Source: SCSIO-59966 sp046566185
GTDB taxonomy: Bacteria; Actinomycetota; Actinomycetes; Actinomycetales; SCSIO-59966
Direction: 5' to 3'
NCBI GenBank assembly: GCA_046566185.1
Contig: JBKHXE010000138.1
Span: forward strand, 1 to 8,140
Length of the DNA: 8,140 bases
Made by a program: the position numbers and the translations under genes. This document shows, in pieces, positions 1-6,400 of the stretch. The notes under the pieces were generated by a model. That model saw only the letters and a program-made list of their open reading frames with translations, ran no database searches and was not told the DNA's origin. How positions within the stretch are numbered: the stretch's first letter is position 1; every line of letters begins with the position of its first letter.

Positions 1-693
1 GAGGACCTGGTGCAGGGCCCGGCAGTGGTCGTCGACGTGCAGCCAGTCACGAACGTTGCCCCCGTCGCCGTACAGGGGCACCGTGCCGCCGTCGATCAGG
101 TTGGTCACGAAGAGCGGGATGACCTTCTCGGGGAACTGGTAGGGCCCGTAGTTGTTCGAGCAGCGGGTGATGCAGACCGGCAGGCCGTGGGTGCGGTGGT
201 AGGCGCGAGCGAGCAGGTCCGAGGACGCCTTGGAGGCGGAGTAGGGCGAGTTCGGCAGCAGCGGCTCGGCCTCGGTCCAGGACCCGGACTCGATAGAGCC
301 GTAGACCTCGTCGGTGGAGACGTGCACGAACTTCTCGACCCCGCGGCGCAGGGCCGCCTCGAGAAGAGTGTCGGTGCCGACCACGTTGGTGCGCACGAAG
401 TCGCCGGCGCCCTGGATGGAGCGGTCGACGTGGGACTCGGCGGCGAAGTGGACGACGGCGTCTGTTGCGGCCATGAGCTCGTCGACCAGGGGGTTGTCGC
501 AGATGTCGCCCTCGACGAACCGGAGCCGGCGGTCGTCCGCGGCGGGGTCGAGGTTGGCGCGGTTGCCGGCATAGGTGAGCTTGTCGAGCACGGTCACCTG
601 GTCGGGCTCGGTCCCGCCCCAGGCGCCGGTGAGCACGGACCGCACGTAGTGCGAGCCGATGAAGCCCGCACCCCCTGTCACGAGAAGTCGCAT
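1..693 (-). CDS. rfbB: dTDP-glucose 4,6-dehydratase, C-terminus cut by window edge
   Basis: This enzyme converts dTDP-glucose to dTDP-4-keto-6-deoxyglucose using tightly bound NAD+; it is the second step of dTDP-rhamnose synthesis in the cytoplasm. The 231 codons present encode an extended short-chain dehydrogenase (Rossmann) fold. The start MRLLVTGGAGFIGSH carries the GxxGxxG dinucleotide-binding motif (G7, G10, G13). The catalytic Thr-Asp-Glu is T127-D128-E129 in VSTDEVYG, and the YxxxK pair is Y151/K155 in SPYSASK. The substrate-binding stretch CSNNYGPYQFPEKVIPL follows. The family is usually about 325-360 residues, so roughly the last third lies outside the window. I chose the ATG at 693; an in-frame ATG nine bases upstream (702) would add MCP, and neither has a clear Shine-Dalgarno, so a leaderless message is possible. 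It points away from the vapB-like gene at 806, with 112 bp between them. Confidence 0.95.
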   Translation of the reverse strand, partial: MRLLVTGGAGFIGSHYVRSVLTGAWGGTEPDQVTVLDKLTYAGNRANLDPAADDRRLRFVEGDICDNPLVDELMAATDAVVHFAAESHVDRSIQGAGDFVRTNVVGTDTLLEAALRRGVEKFVHVSTDEVYGSIESGSWTEAEPLLPNSPYSASKASSDLLARAYHRTHGLPVCITRCSNNYGPYQFPEKVIPLFVTNLIDGGTVPLYGDGGNVRDWLHVDDHCRALHQVL

Positions 694-769
694 GGGGCAC
701 ATGCTGCCGCATGGGGGAGCCGCGCCTCCTGGCCGCACGAGCGACGCGTCGCCAGGCACGAACGACGTC

Positions 770-799
770 TTGGCCCGGCCGGCCTGGTGGTGCCAAAAT
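770..799 (+). promoter_or_regulatory. possible promoter of the first vapBC pair
   Basis: TTGGCC (770-775) and CAAAAT (794-799) are 18 bp apart and could act as -35 and -10 boxes. A transcript starting about seven bases after the -10 would begin at or next to the A of the ATG at 806, giving a leaderless message. That agrees with the lack of a Shine-Dalgarno before this ATG. Both boxes match consensus only partly, so this is a weak call. Confidence 0.3.
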
Positions 800-806
800 G
801 GCACCA
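788..806. promoter_or_regulatory. palindromic operator overlapping the vapB start codon
   Basis: TGGTGCCA-AAA-TGGCACCA is a perfect inverted repeat with 8-bp arms and a 3-bp spacer. Its last base is the A of the vapB ATG. Inverted repeats in this position are typical binding sites for VapB or VapBC complexes that repress their own operon. A protein bound here would cover the proposed -10 box and the transcription start. The symmetry is seen directly; the operator role is inferred. Confidence 0.65.
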
Positions 807-1036
807 TGAGGCGGATGAACCTGCGCGATGTGCCGGATGACGTCTACGCCGTGCTGGTCGAGGCTGCTGCAGCCCAGCACCAGTCGCTGTCGGCGTACGT
901 GGTCCAGCAGCTCGGTGAGGTGGCTCGCGTTGCACGGATCGGCGACTACCTTGCTTCCTATGGTCCGCCGCGTGACAGCGGTGTCACGCTCGAGGACGCG
1001 ACCGCCGCGGTCCGCGAGACGCGAGAGGCCTCGTGA
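806..1036 (+). CDS. VapB/FitA-like ribbon-helix-helix antitoxin
   Basis: This 76-residue protein is the probable antitoxin of the adjacent PIN-domain toxin: it would bind and inhibit the toxin and repress the operon. The N-terminus (MRRMNLRDVPDDVYAVLVEAA, then HQSLSAYVVQQL) has the beta-strand, helix, turn, helix pattern of Arc/CopG-type ribbon-helix-helix proteins, at residues 4 to about 37. The rest (from VARIGDYLASYG) is the likely toxin-binding tail. I chose the ATG at 806 because homology-like sequence begins there and the palindrome ends on it. The reading frame stays open upstream to 659, but that part is antisense to the rfbB promoter and start and looks non-coding. ATG 815 is an alternative start. 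The stop overlaps the toxin start by 4 bp (GTGA), indicating translational coupling. Confidence 0.82.
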   Translation: MRRMNLRDVPDDVYAVLVEAAAAQHQSLSAYVVQQLGEVARVARIGDYLASYGPPRDSGVTLEDATAAVRETREAS

Positions 1037-1440
1037 GTCTGGCAGTGGTCGACGCCTCGGTGGTGACGGCGTTCTACGCAACTGACGCCGAGGATGCACG
1101 CCGGGAGCTGATCACGGCCCGACTGGCCGCCGGCGACCACCTGGTCGCACCGGCACACCTTGATGCCGAGGTCGGCTCCGCGTTGCGCGGTCTGGCCCAG
1201 GGGATCGCTGGCGTCCGAACCGCTGGGCCCGCTGCCGTGCGACACCTGGCCGGCCTCCCGATTCGGCGGGTGCCGTTGGCGCCGCTGCTGGCGCGGATGT
1301 GGGAGCTTCGGGAGAACGTGACCGCCTACGACGCTGCGTACGTCGCCCTTGCCGAACGACTCGGGGCGCCGCTCATCACCTCCGACGCCCGCCTTGCTGC
1401 CGCTCACGGCCCGCTTTGCACGTTCGACCTCATCGCGTGA
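1033..1440 (+). CDS. VapC-like PIN-domain ribonuclease toxin
   Basis: This 135-residue protein is a PIN-domain, Mg2+-dependent endoribonuclease; relatives cleave tRNA or rRNA when released from the antitoxin. The four expected acidic metal ligands are visible: D7 in VVDASV, E46 in HLDAEVGSAL, D100 in TAYDAAYVALAE and D118 in ITSDARLA. The spacing and length are normal for VapC, so the active site appears intact. The GTG start lies inside the antitoxin stop (GTGA), giving a tight bicistron without an independent ribosome-binding site. The 3' end is 20 bp from the stop of a second, opposite-facing vapC, with no convincing terminator between. A closely similar fragment of another vapC lies about 1 kb downstream. 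Which RNA it cuts cannot be told from sequence. Confidence 0.9.
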   Translation: MSLAVVDASVVTAFYATDAEDARRELITARLAAGDHLVAPAHLDAEVGSALRGLAQGIAGVRTAGPAAVRHLAGLPIRRVPLAPLLARMWELRENVTAYDAAYVALAERLGAPLITSDARLAAAHGPLCTFDLIA

Positions 1441-1460
1441 GGGGGCTGGCCCATCGTTGC

Positions 1461-1865
1461 CTACACCGCGACGACGGTGACGAGATCGTCGAGGGCGGTG
1501 AAGTCCTCGGGATTGCGGGTGCAGAGCCGGGCGCCGTGCGCGTGGGCGGTTGCGGCGATGAGGAGGTCCATGACCCGAGGCCGCGGCTGGCGTCCGGCGT
1601 CCACGACCGCGGCTGCGAGCCCGCCGTAGCTCACCGCTACCGCCTCGTCCACGGGCAGCGCGTCGAAGTGCCGCTGCAGGACGCTCAACCGCCTCAGCCG
1701 CTCGGCACGGACCTCCGCGGTTCTGGCGACCAGGACCCCGAAGTGGAGCTCGGCCAGGGTGATGGCGCTGATGGCGAGCGCGCCAGGGATGGGCGCGACG
1801 TCGGCCGCGATGACCACGCTGGTGTCCAGGACGGTCCGCTCCGGCGCCTCGGCGGATTCGCTCAC
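1461..1865 (-). CDS. second VapC-like PIN-domain toxin
   Basis: This 134-residue PIN-domain protein is a probable endoribonuclease toxin paired with the antitoxin ending at 1862. The metal ligands are D14 in TVLDTSVVIA, E39 in ITLAELHFGV and D100 in RVMDLLIAATAHAHG; the C-terminal acidic cluster is N118-P-E120-D121-F in LCTRNPEDF. This CTRNPEDF ending is common in VapC proteins with Phd/YefM-type antitoxins and differs from the TSDARLA ending of the toxin at 1033, so the two pairs belong to different VapC subgroups. I chose the GTG at 1865, which overlaps the antitoxin TGA (GTGA). The frame is open further upstream, but that part runs through the antitoxin gene in another frame and is not coding. 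The stop is TAG at 1461-1463. Confidence 0.9.
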   Translation of the reverse strand: MSESAEAPERTVLDTSVVIAADVAPIPGALAISAITLAELHFGVLVARTAEVRAERLRRLSVLQRHFDALPVDEAVAVSYGGLAAAVVDAGRQPRPRVMDLLIAATAHAHGARLCTRNPEDFTALDDLVTVVAV

Positions 1866-2110
1866 CGGGAGACCCAGGGATCGTGAAGGTCGGTGTCGAG
1901 GAGGGCTCGGTCCTGCTCCCAGGAGGGGTCGGCCGCCCCCCGGAACAGGTCGGCGATCTCGGCCCAGGATCGCCACGGGGTCGGTCGGGCGGGCACGAGC
2001 CGTGCGCTCGGCCGGCCGGACACCGTGATCGTGATCTCCTCGCCCGCCTCGACCCGGCGCACCAGCTCCGACGCGCTCTGGCGGAGCTCGCGCAGTCCCA
2101 CGTCGCTCAT
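1862..2110 (-). CDS. Phd/YefM-type (VapB) antitoxin
   Basis: This 82-residue protein is the probable antitoxin and autorepressor for the toxin at 1461. The N-terminal region VGLRELRQSASELVRRVEAG followed by EEITITVSGRPSARLVP is the classic Phd/YefM DNA-binding and dimerisation pattern, at residues 4-41. The C-terminal part (WAEIADLFRGAADPSWEQD and on) is the region expected to become ordered on the toxin and block its active site. The ATG at 2110 lies 10 bp from a palindrome, and no strong Shine-Dalgarno precedes it, so the leader is short or absent. It overlaps the toxin gene by 4 bp. Its fold differs from the ribbon-helix-helix antitoxin of the neighbouring pair, so cross-neutralisation is not expected. 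Confidence 0.87.
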   Translation of the reverse strand: MSDVGLRELRQSASELVRRVEAGEEITITVSGRPSARLVPARPTPWRSWAEIADLFRGAADPSWEQDRALLDTDLHDPWVSR

Positions 2111-2120
2111 GGCCCCACGG

Positions 2121-2134
2121 TAGCACTTGTGCTA
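2121..2134. promoter_or_regulatory. palindromic operator upstream of the Phd-type antitoxin
   Basis: TAGCAC-TT-GTGCTA is a perfect inverted repeat with 6-bp arms and a 2-bp spacer, 10 bp upstream of the antitoxin ATG at 2110. Read on the minus strand, TGCTAC (2125-2120) could serve as a -10 box placing transcription start very near the ATG. Palindromes here fit Phd/YefM-type autorepression. The symmetry is seen; the function is inferred. Confidence 0.55.
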
Positions 2135-2140
2135 GTGACG

Positions 2141-2187
2141 CTGGCCGGCGGTGATCACGTGGTTGCGCCAGCACACCTCGATGCCGA
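2141..2187 (+). pseudogene. relic fragment of a third vapC-like gene
   Basis: The 47 bp here match 1123-1169 inside the intact vapC at 1033 at 39 of 47 positions with no gaps. The translation LAGGDHVVAPAHLDA matches LAAGDHLVAPAHLDA of that toxin, around its second metal ligand E46. Six of the eight differences are synonymous third-position changes and the other two are A-to-G and L-to-V. The donor therefore diverged as a functional protein before truncation; this is not a recent copy of the neighbour. Similarity stops on both sides, no start codon or other PIN motif survives, and the frame runs on into the next gene's promoter. It is a dead remnant marking a lost toxin gene. Confidence 0.75.
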
Positions 2188-2211
2188 CGACGGGCTGTCT
2201 GACGCGGGGAC

Positions 2212-2240
2212 TTGCGATGTCATACAAGTGCGTGTAATCT
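2212..2240 (+). promoter_or_regulatory. sigma70-like promoter for the DUF6941-like gene
   Basis: TTGCGA (2212-2217) and TAATCT (2235-2240) are separated by 17 bp, the optimal spacing. They sit in a stretch with only 16 G/C in 40 bases (2221-2260), in sharp contrast to the GC-rich surroundings. Transcription would start near 2247, ahead of the GGAG ribosome-binding site at 2261-2264 and the ATG at 2270. Confidence 0.55.
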
Positions 2241-2259
2241 TCCATTTCGTGTCATACAA
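2218..2259 (+). repeat. 10-bp direct repeat TGTCATACAA, possible tandem operator
   Basis: TGTCATACAA occurs at 2218-2227 and again, identical, at 2250-2259, with starts 32 bp apart (about three helical turns, so the same DNA face). The first copy lies in the spacer between the proposed -35 and -10 boxes and the second just after the proposed transcription start. That arrangement suits a repressor bound to both sites. No regulator is assigned. Confidence 0.5.
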
Positions 2260-2269
2260 CGGAGACGTG

Positions 2270-2743
2270 ATGGGGCTCGATGTCATGCTCTGCGACCATG
2301 GGGAGGTCGCTGGAGGGAAGTTGTTCATCAGCGGTGCAGCAATCGACCGCATGGATCTGCCGCCTGATCTGCCGCCCCCATTCGTGGCCAACTTCGCCGT
2401 CGCAGGGCTGGTCCGGGTGCCTTGGACTGCGACCAACTCCGAACACGTGTTGAGGTTCGAGTTCGTCACAGAAGACGGCAGGATCCCCGCGATGCCTGTC
2501 GGCGCCGAGCCTGGCGAAGGCGGAATCGCTGGGGAGATGCGGTTCAACGTCGGTCGTCCCCCTCACGCCACCAACGGCCAAGAGCAGTTGGTGCCGTTCG
2601 CGTTCAACTTCCAAGGCCTGCCGCTCATGGCTACAGGTCGGTACGTCGTGGTCCTCAGCCTGGACGGCACCGAAATGCGCCGCCTTGGCTTCGGAGTCGC
2701 TCAACAGCAGACAACCACGTTCCAGGGGCGCCCGCTCGGCTAG
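2270..2743 (+). CDS. DUF6941-like protein of unknown function
   Basis: This 157-residue protein lacks a signal peptide and membrane segments and is probably cytoplasmic. The opening MGLDVMLCDHGEVAGGKLFI, the VPWTATNSEH segment (about residues 51-60) and the LVPFAFNFQGLPL segment (about residues 109-121) resemble what I remember of the DUF6941 family, small beta-rich actinobacterial proteins without a known role. That assignment is from memory and moderate in confidence. I chose the ATG at 2270, preceded by GGAG at 2261-2264 with a 5-bp gap. The GTG just before it (2267) is an alternative. The frame is open back to 1883, but that part crosses the vapC relic and runs antisense to the Phd-type antitoxin, so it is not coding. 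Codon use is less GC-biased than in the flanking genes. The BrnT-like gene begins 31 bp downstream on the same strand and may be co-transcribed. Confidence 0.8.
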   Translation: MGLDVMLCDHGEVAGGKLFISGAAIDRMDLPPDLPPPFVANFAVAGLVRVPWTATNSEHVLRFEFVTEDGRIPAMPVGAEPGEGGIAGEMRFNVGRPPHATNGQEQLVPFAFNFQGLPLMATGRYVVVLSLDGTEMRRLGFGVAQQQTTTFQGRPLG

Positions 2744-2774
2744 GCGCACACCACTGAACCTAGGGGGACCACCG

Positions 2775-3071
2775 GTGTCGGGGCACCCACGGCATGCGGA
2801 GTTGGTCGATTTTGACGAGGGCAACGAGTCGGAGCTCGCGGCACATCACATCTCGGCGTCCGAGGTGGTCGAGATGCTCACGAACGGTCCCACCTGGGCG
2901 CGTAACAAGAAGGGCCGAGCAGGGCTATGGCTTGCGGTGGGCATCACTGATGCTGGAAGAGCATTATCGGTGCCAGCCACGTATGACGAGCGGCGACGGA
3001 TGGTTCGGCCGGTGACCGGTTGGGACAGCACGGACGGCGAGAGCGCGATGTACTTGAAGGGTCGAAAATGA
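2775..3071 (+). CDS. BrnT-like RelE-fold toxin candidate
   Basis: This 98-residue protein resembles BrnT-type toxins, which are RelE-fold ribonucleases. The pattern runs LVDFDEGNESELAAHHIS (residues 10-27), then EVVEMLTNGPTWARNKKGR, WLAVGITDAGRALSV (residues 52-66) and RRMVRPVTGWDSTDGE (residues 74-89). This follows the BrnT order: W/F-D-x-N near the N-terminus, L..H.I...EV, basic residues, a G.T..GR.L.V strand and a final R..RP.T strand. I chose the GTG at 2775 because AGGGGG (2762-2767) lies 7 bp before it; an earlier start at 2685 would overlap the preceding gene by about 59 bp. The stop overlaps the ATG of the next gene by 4 bp (ATGA). Toxin-before-antitoxin order and a ribbon-helix-helix partner support the BrnTA reading. 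Sequence identity to studied BrnT proteins is not known to me, so toxicity is inferred. Confidence 0.7.
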   Translation: MSGHPRHAELVDFDEGNESELAAHHISASEVVEMLTNGPTWARNKKGRAGLWLAVGITDAGRALSVPATYDERRRMVRPVTGWDSTDGESAMYLKGRK

Positions 3072-3418
3072 GCGAGAAGGACTTGGCGGCAGAGTTGCAG
3101 GCGAGCAAGGGCGACCCGGGCGAGTGGGAAGCGCCCGAGGAGGCTCCCGAGCCGGTACAGCGTAAGCAACGGCTGCAGGCAATGGTCAGTGTTCGATTTG
3201 CTCCGGATGAGCTCGAACGGATTCAGCGTTACGCTCAGGAGAGGGGCCAGACGGTCTCCGCCTACATCCGCGCGTTGGCGATACGTGACCTAGAGGGTCG
3301 CCCGCAAGGCGTGGCGACGTTCGGGGTCTCCATCAGCAGTGCCGGTACGTACTCCGCGCACGTCGGCAATCCATCAGTGATGTCGGACGGCCGCCGCTTG
3401 ACGACGACGGCGGGCTAA
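3068..3418 (+). CDS. BrnA/CopG-like ribbon-helix-helix antitoxin candidate
   Basis: This 116-residue protein is the probable antitoxin and repressor of the gene at 2775. Residues 39-75 (MVSVRFAPDELERIQRYAQE, then VSAYIRALAIRDLE) form a clear ribbon-helix-helix domain: the strand VSVRF would contact DNA and two helices dimerise. Residues 1-38 are acidic and flexible in appearance (EWEAPEEAPEPVQ) and are the likely toxin-binding arm, as in BrnA where the toxin-binding part precedes the DNA-binding part. The C-terminal tail after residue 77 (about 40 residues, rich in S, G and T) is longer than usual for BrnA and unexplained. The ATG at 3068 overlaps the toxin stop. The helicase gene starts 34 bp after the TAA, so read-through into helZ is possible. 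Confidence 0.72.
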   Translation: MSEKDLAAELQASKGDPGEWEAPEEAPEPVQRKQRLQAMVSVRFAPDELERIQRYAQERGQTVSAYIRALAIRDLEGRPQGVATFGVSISSAGTYSAHVGNPSVMSDGRRLTTTAG

Positions 3419-3452
3419 GGTCGGAGCTCGCCCCAAGCGCGAAGAGGTGGAC

Positions 3453-6400
3453 ATGCTGGTCCTGCACGCGCTCTGGTCGCCGCCGCAGGGCCTGTGCCTG
3501 TGGGCCGAGGACTCCGAGCGCACCGTCAAGAGCCCCAGCCAGGCACTGCGGGCAGCCCGCCCCCATCCCTACGCCGCCCCGGCCGAGGCGCTCGCCGAGA
3601 TCCACCCCGGCAAGCCCGGCGAGGTCGTCCTGCGGCTCCCGTCGCTGCGGACGGCGCCGCTCGACTCGCCCGAGCTGGTCCGGGCGACCCCGCGGCCGGC
3701 GCCGCGCTCGGCGCCGGCGCTGCTGTCCTGGAGCGTCCCGGTGATCGTCCTCGACCCCGCCGCCGCGCTGTCCTGGCTGAAGCGGGCCGCCTCGGAGAGC
3801 GAGGCCGGGGTCCGGTACGGCGCCTCGGTCGTCCACCTCGTCGACGTCGCGACGTTCGCCGGCGAGCTCGCCGAGCGCGGCCGGGTGCTGCCGACGCTGG
3901 CCCGTCGCGACGTGGGGTCGGTCGCGCGGTGGCGTCCCGTGCTCCAGGGTCCCGACGTGGTCGCCCTCGGCGCGCTGGTCCAGGCGCTCCCGCCGGTGTG
4001 CCGGGCCGCCGCGGACCACGGTGACGCCCATGACCTGGTGACCGAGGCGCTGCACGCGCTGACCGACGCCGCGGTCCGGGACCGGCTTCCTCCGGACACC
4101 GACCTGCTGCCGCCGCGCCGCGGACGCCGCCCGCGCCGCCTGCCCGCCGTCGAGGCGTGGCTGGCCGCCCTCACCAGCCCCGACGGGCAGTTCGACGCAG
4201 ACGAGGCCGAGATCGAGGCGCTGGAGCGGGCGCTCCAGCCGTGGGCCGAGGTCGGCCTCGGGCACGTCGGGCCGGCGCGCGCGGTCTTCCGGCTCGGCGA
4301 GGTCGAGGCGGAGCACGCTGCTGACCCGACCGGCGAGCCCGCGCCGGAGGACCAGCGCTGGCGGCTGGAGTTCCTGCTGCAGTCGACCCAGGACCCGAGC
4401 CTGCTGGTTCCGGCGGACCAGGTGTGGCGCGACGACGGCCGCCTGCGCCGGTGGCTGGACCGCCCCCAGGAGCTGCTGCTCGGCGAGCTGGGGCGGGCGA
4501 GCCGGATCTACCCCGAGCTGGTGCCGGGGCTGCGCCAGGCCACCCCCTGCGCCCTGGAGCTGGACGTGGACGGGGCCTACCACTTCCTCGCCGGCGCGGC
4601 CCCGACACTGGACGAGGCGGGCTTCGGGGTGCTGCTGCCGTCGTGGTGGGACCGCCGCTCCCGGCTGGGGCTGAAGCTGTCGGCGCACACCCCGGTCGAC
4701 GGCGTGGTGCAGAAGGAGGCATCGTTCGGACGCGAGCAGCTGATGGACTTCCGCTGGCAGCTCGCCGTCGGCGACGACACGCTCACCGACGACGAGATCG
4801 CGGCGCTCGCCGAGTCGAAGGCGCCGCTGATCCGGCTCCGCGGCCGGTGGGTCGCGGTCGACCCCGACCAGCTCACCCGGGGCCTGGAGTTCCTCCGCAC
4901 GACGCCGACCGGGCGGACCACCGCCGGGGAGCTGCTCGGCATCGCCACCAGCCACCCCGACGACCTGGACACCCCGCTGCCGGTGATGGACGTGCGCGCC
5001 GACGGTTGGCTCGGTGCCCTGCTCGACGGGACGGCGGCCCAGACGCTGGAGCCGGTGACGCCACCCGAGGGGTTCGCCGCGACCCTGCGCCCCTACCAGG
5101 AGCGCGGCCTGTCCTGGCTGGCGTTCCTGTCCTCGCTCGGCCTGGGGGCCTGCCTGGCCGACGACATGGGGCTGGGCAAGACCGTGCAGCTGCTCGCGCT
5201 CGAGTCCGCGCACCGCGCCGAGCGCCCGGACACCGCGCCCACGCTGCTGCTGTGCCCGATGTCGCTGGTCGGCAACTGGCAGCGGGAGGGCGCCAAGTTC
5301 GCGCCCGGGCTGCGGGTCTACGCCCACCACGGCCCGCAGCGGCTGCGCGGCAAGAAGCTGCAGAGGCGGCTGGCGAAGGCCGACCTGGTCGTCACGACGT
5401 ACACCACCGCCACCCGGGACATCGACGAGCTGGAGCGCCACGACTGGCACCGCGTCGTGCTCGACGAGGCACAGGCGATCAAGAACAGCCTGTCGCAGGC
5501 CGCGAAGGCGGTCCGCCGGTTGTCCGCCGAGCACCGGGTCGCCCTCACCGGCACGCCGGTGGAGAACCGGCTCGCCGAGCTGTGGTCGATCATGGACTTC
5601 CTCAATCCCGGCATGCTCGGCACCTCGGAGCTGTTCCGCACCCGGTACGCGATCCCGATCGAGCGGCACGGCGCCACCGAGCAGGCCGAGCGGCTGCGGG
5701 CGGTCACCCGGCCCTACGTGCTCCGGCGGCTCAAGACCGATCCGGCGGTCATCGACGACCTGCCCGAGAAGATCGAGGTCAAGCAGTACTGCCAGCTCAC
5801 CGTCGAGCAGGCGTCGCTGTACCAGTCCGTGGTCGACGAGATGATGGCGAAGATCGAGAGCTCCGACGGCATCGAGCGCCGCGGCAACGTGCTGGCCGCG
5901 ATGACCAAGCTCAAGCAGGTGTGCAACCACCCCGCCCAGGTCCTGCACGACCGCTCCGAGATCGGTCGCCGGTCCGGCAAGGTGCTCCGGCTCGAGCAGA
6001 TCCTCGAGGAGATCCTGGCCGAGGGCGACAAGGTGCTCTGCTTCACCCAGTTCACCGAGTTCGCCGAGCTGCTCCTGCCGCACCTGTCCACCCGGTTCGG
6101 CACCGAGGTGGCCTACCTGCACGGCGGGACGCCGAAGGCGCGGCGCGACGACCTGGTCACCCGGTTCCAGTCCGGCGACGGACCGCCGATCTTCCTGCTC
6201 TCGCTCAAGGCCGGAGGGACCGGGCTCAACCTGACCGCGGCCAACCACGTGATCCACCTCGACCGGTGGTGGAACCCGGCGGTCGAGAACCAGGCCACCG
6301 ACCGCGCCTTCCGGATCGGGCAGCGGCGCACCGTGGAGGTCCACAAGTTCGTCTGCACCGGCACCCTCGAGGAGAGGATCGACGACATGATCGAGGAGAA

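Noticed and set aside
10..840. A 276-codon plus-strand frame over rfbB
   Set aside because: The minus strand encodes a clear RfbB with its catalytic residues; this frame is its mirror and also runs through the vapB start.
1441..1460. A terminator between the two convergent vapC genes
   Set aside because: Only a 4-bp GGGC-TG-GCCC repeat is present with no T-tract, which is too little to call.
1883..2269. Upstream extension of the DUF6941-like gene back to 1883
   Set aside because: This part is antisense to the Phd-type antitoxin and crosses the vapC relic and a promoter; the real start with a ribosome-binding site is at 2270.
2770..2777. CACCGGTG palindrome over the BrnT-like GTG start as an operator
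   Set aside because: An 8-bp palindrome is common by chance in GC-rich DNA and no second site or longer symmetry supports it.
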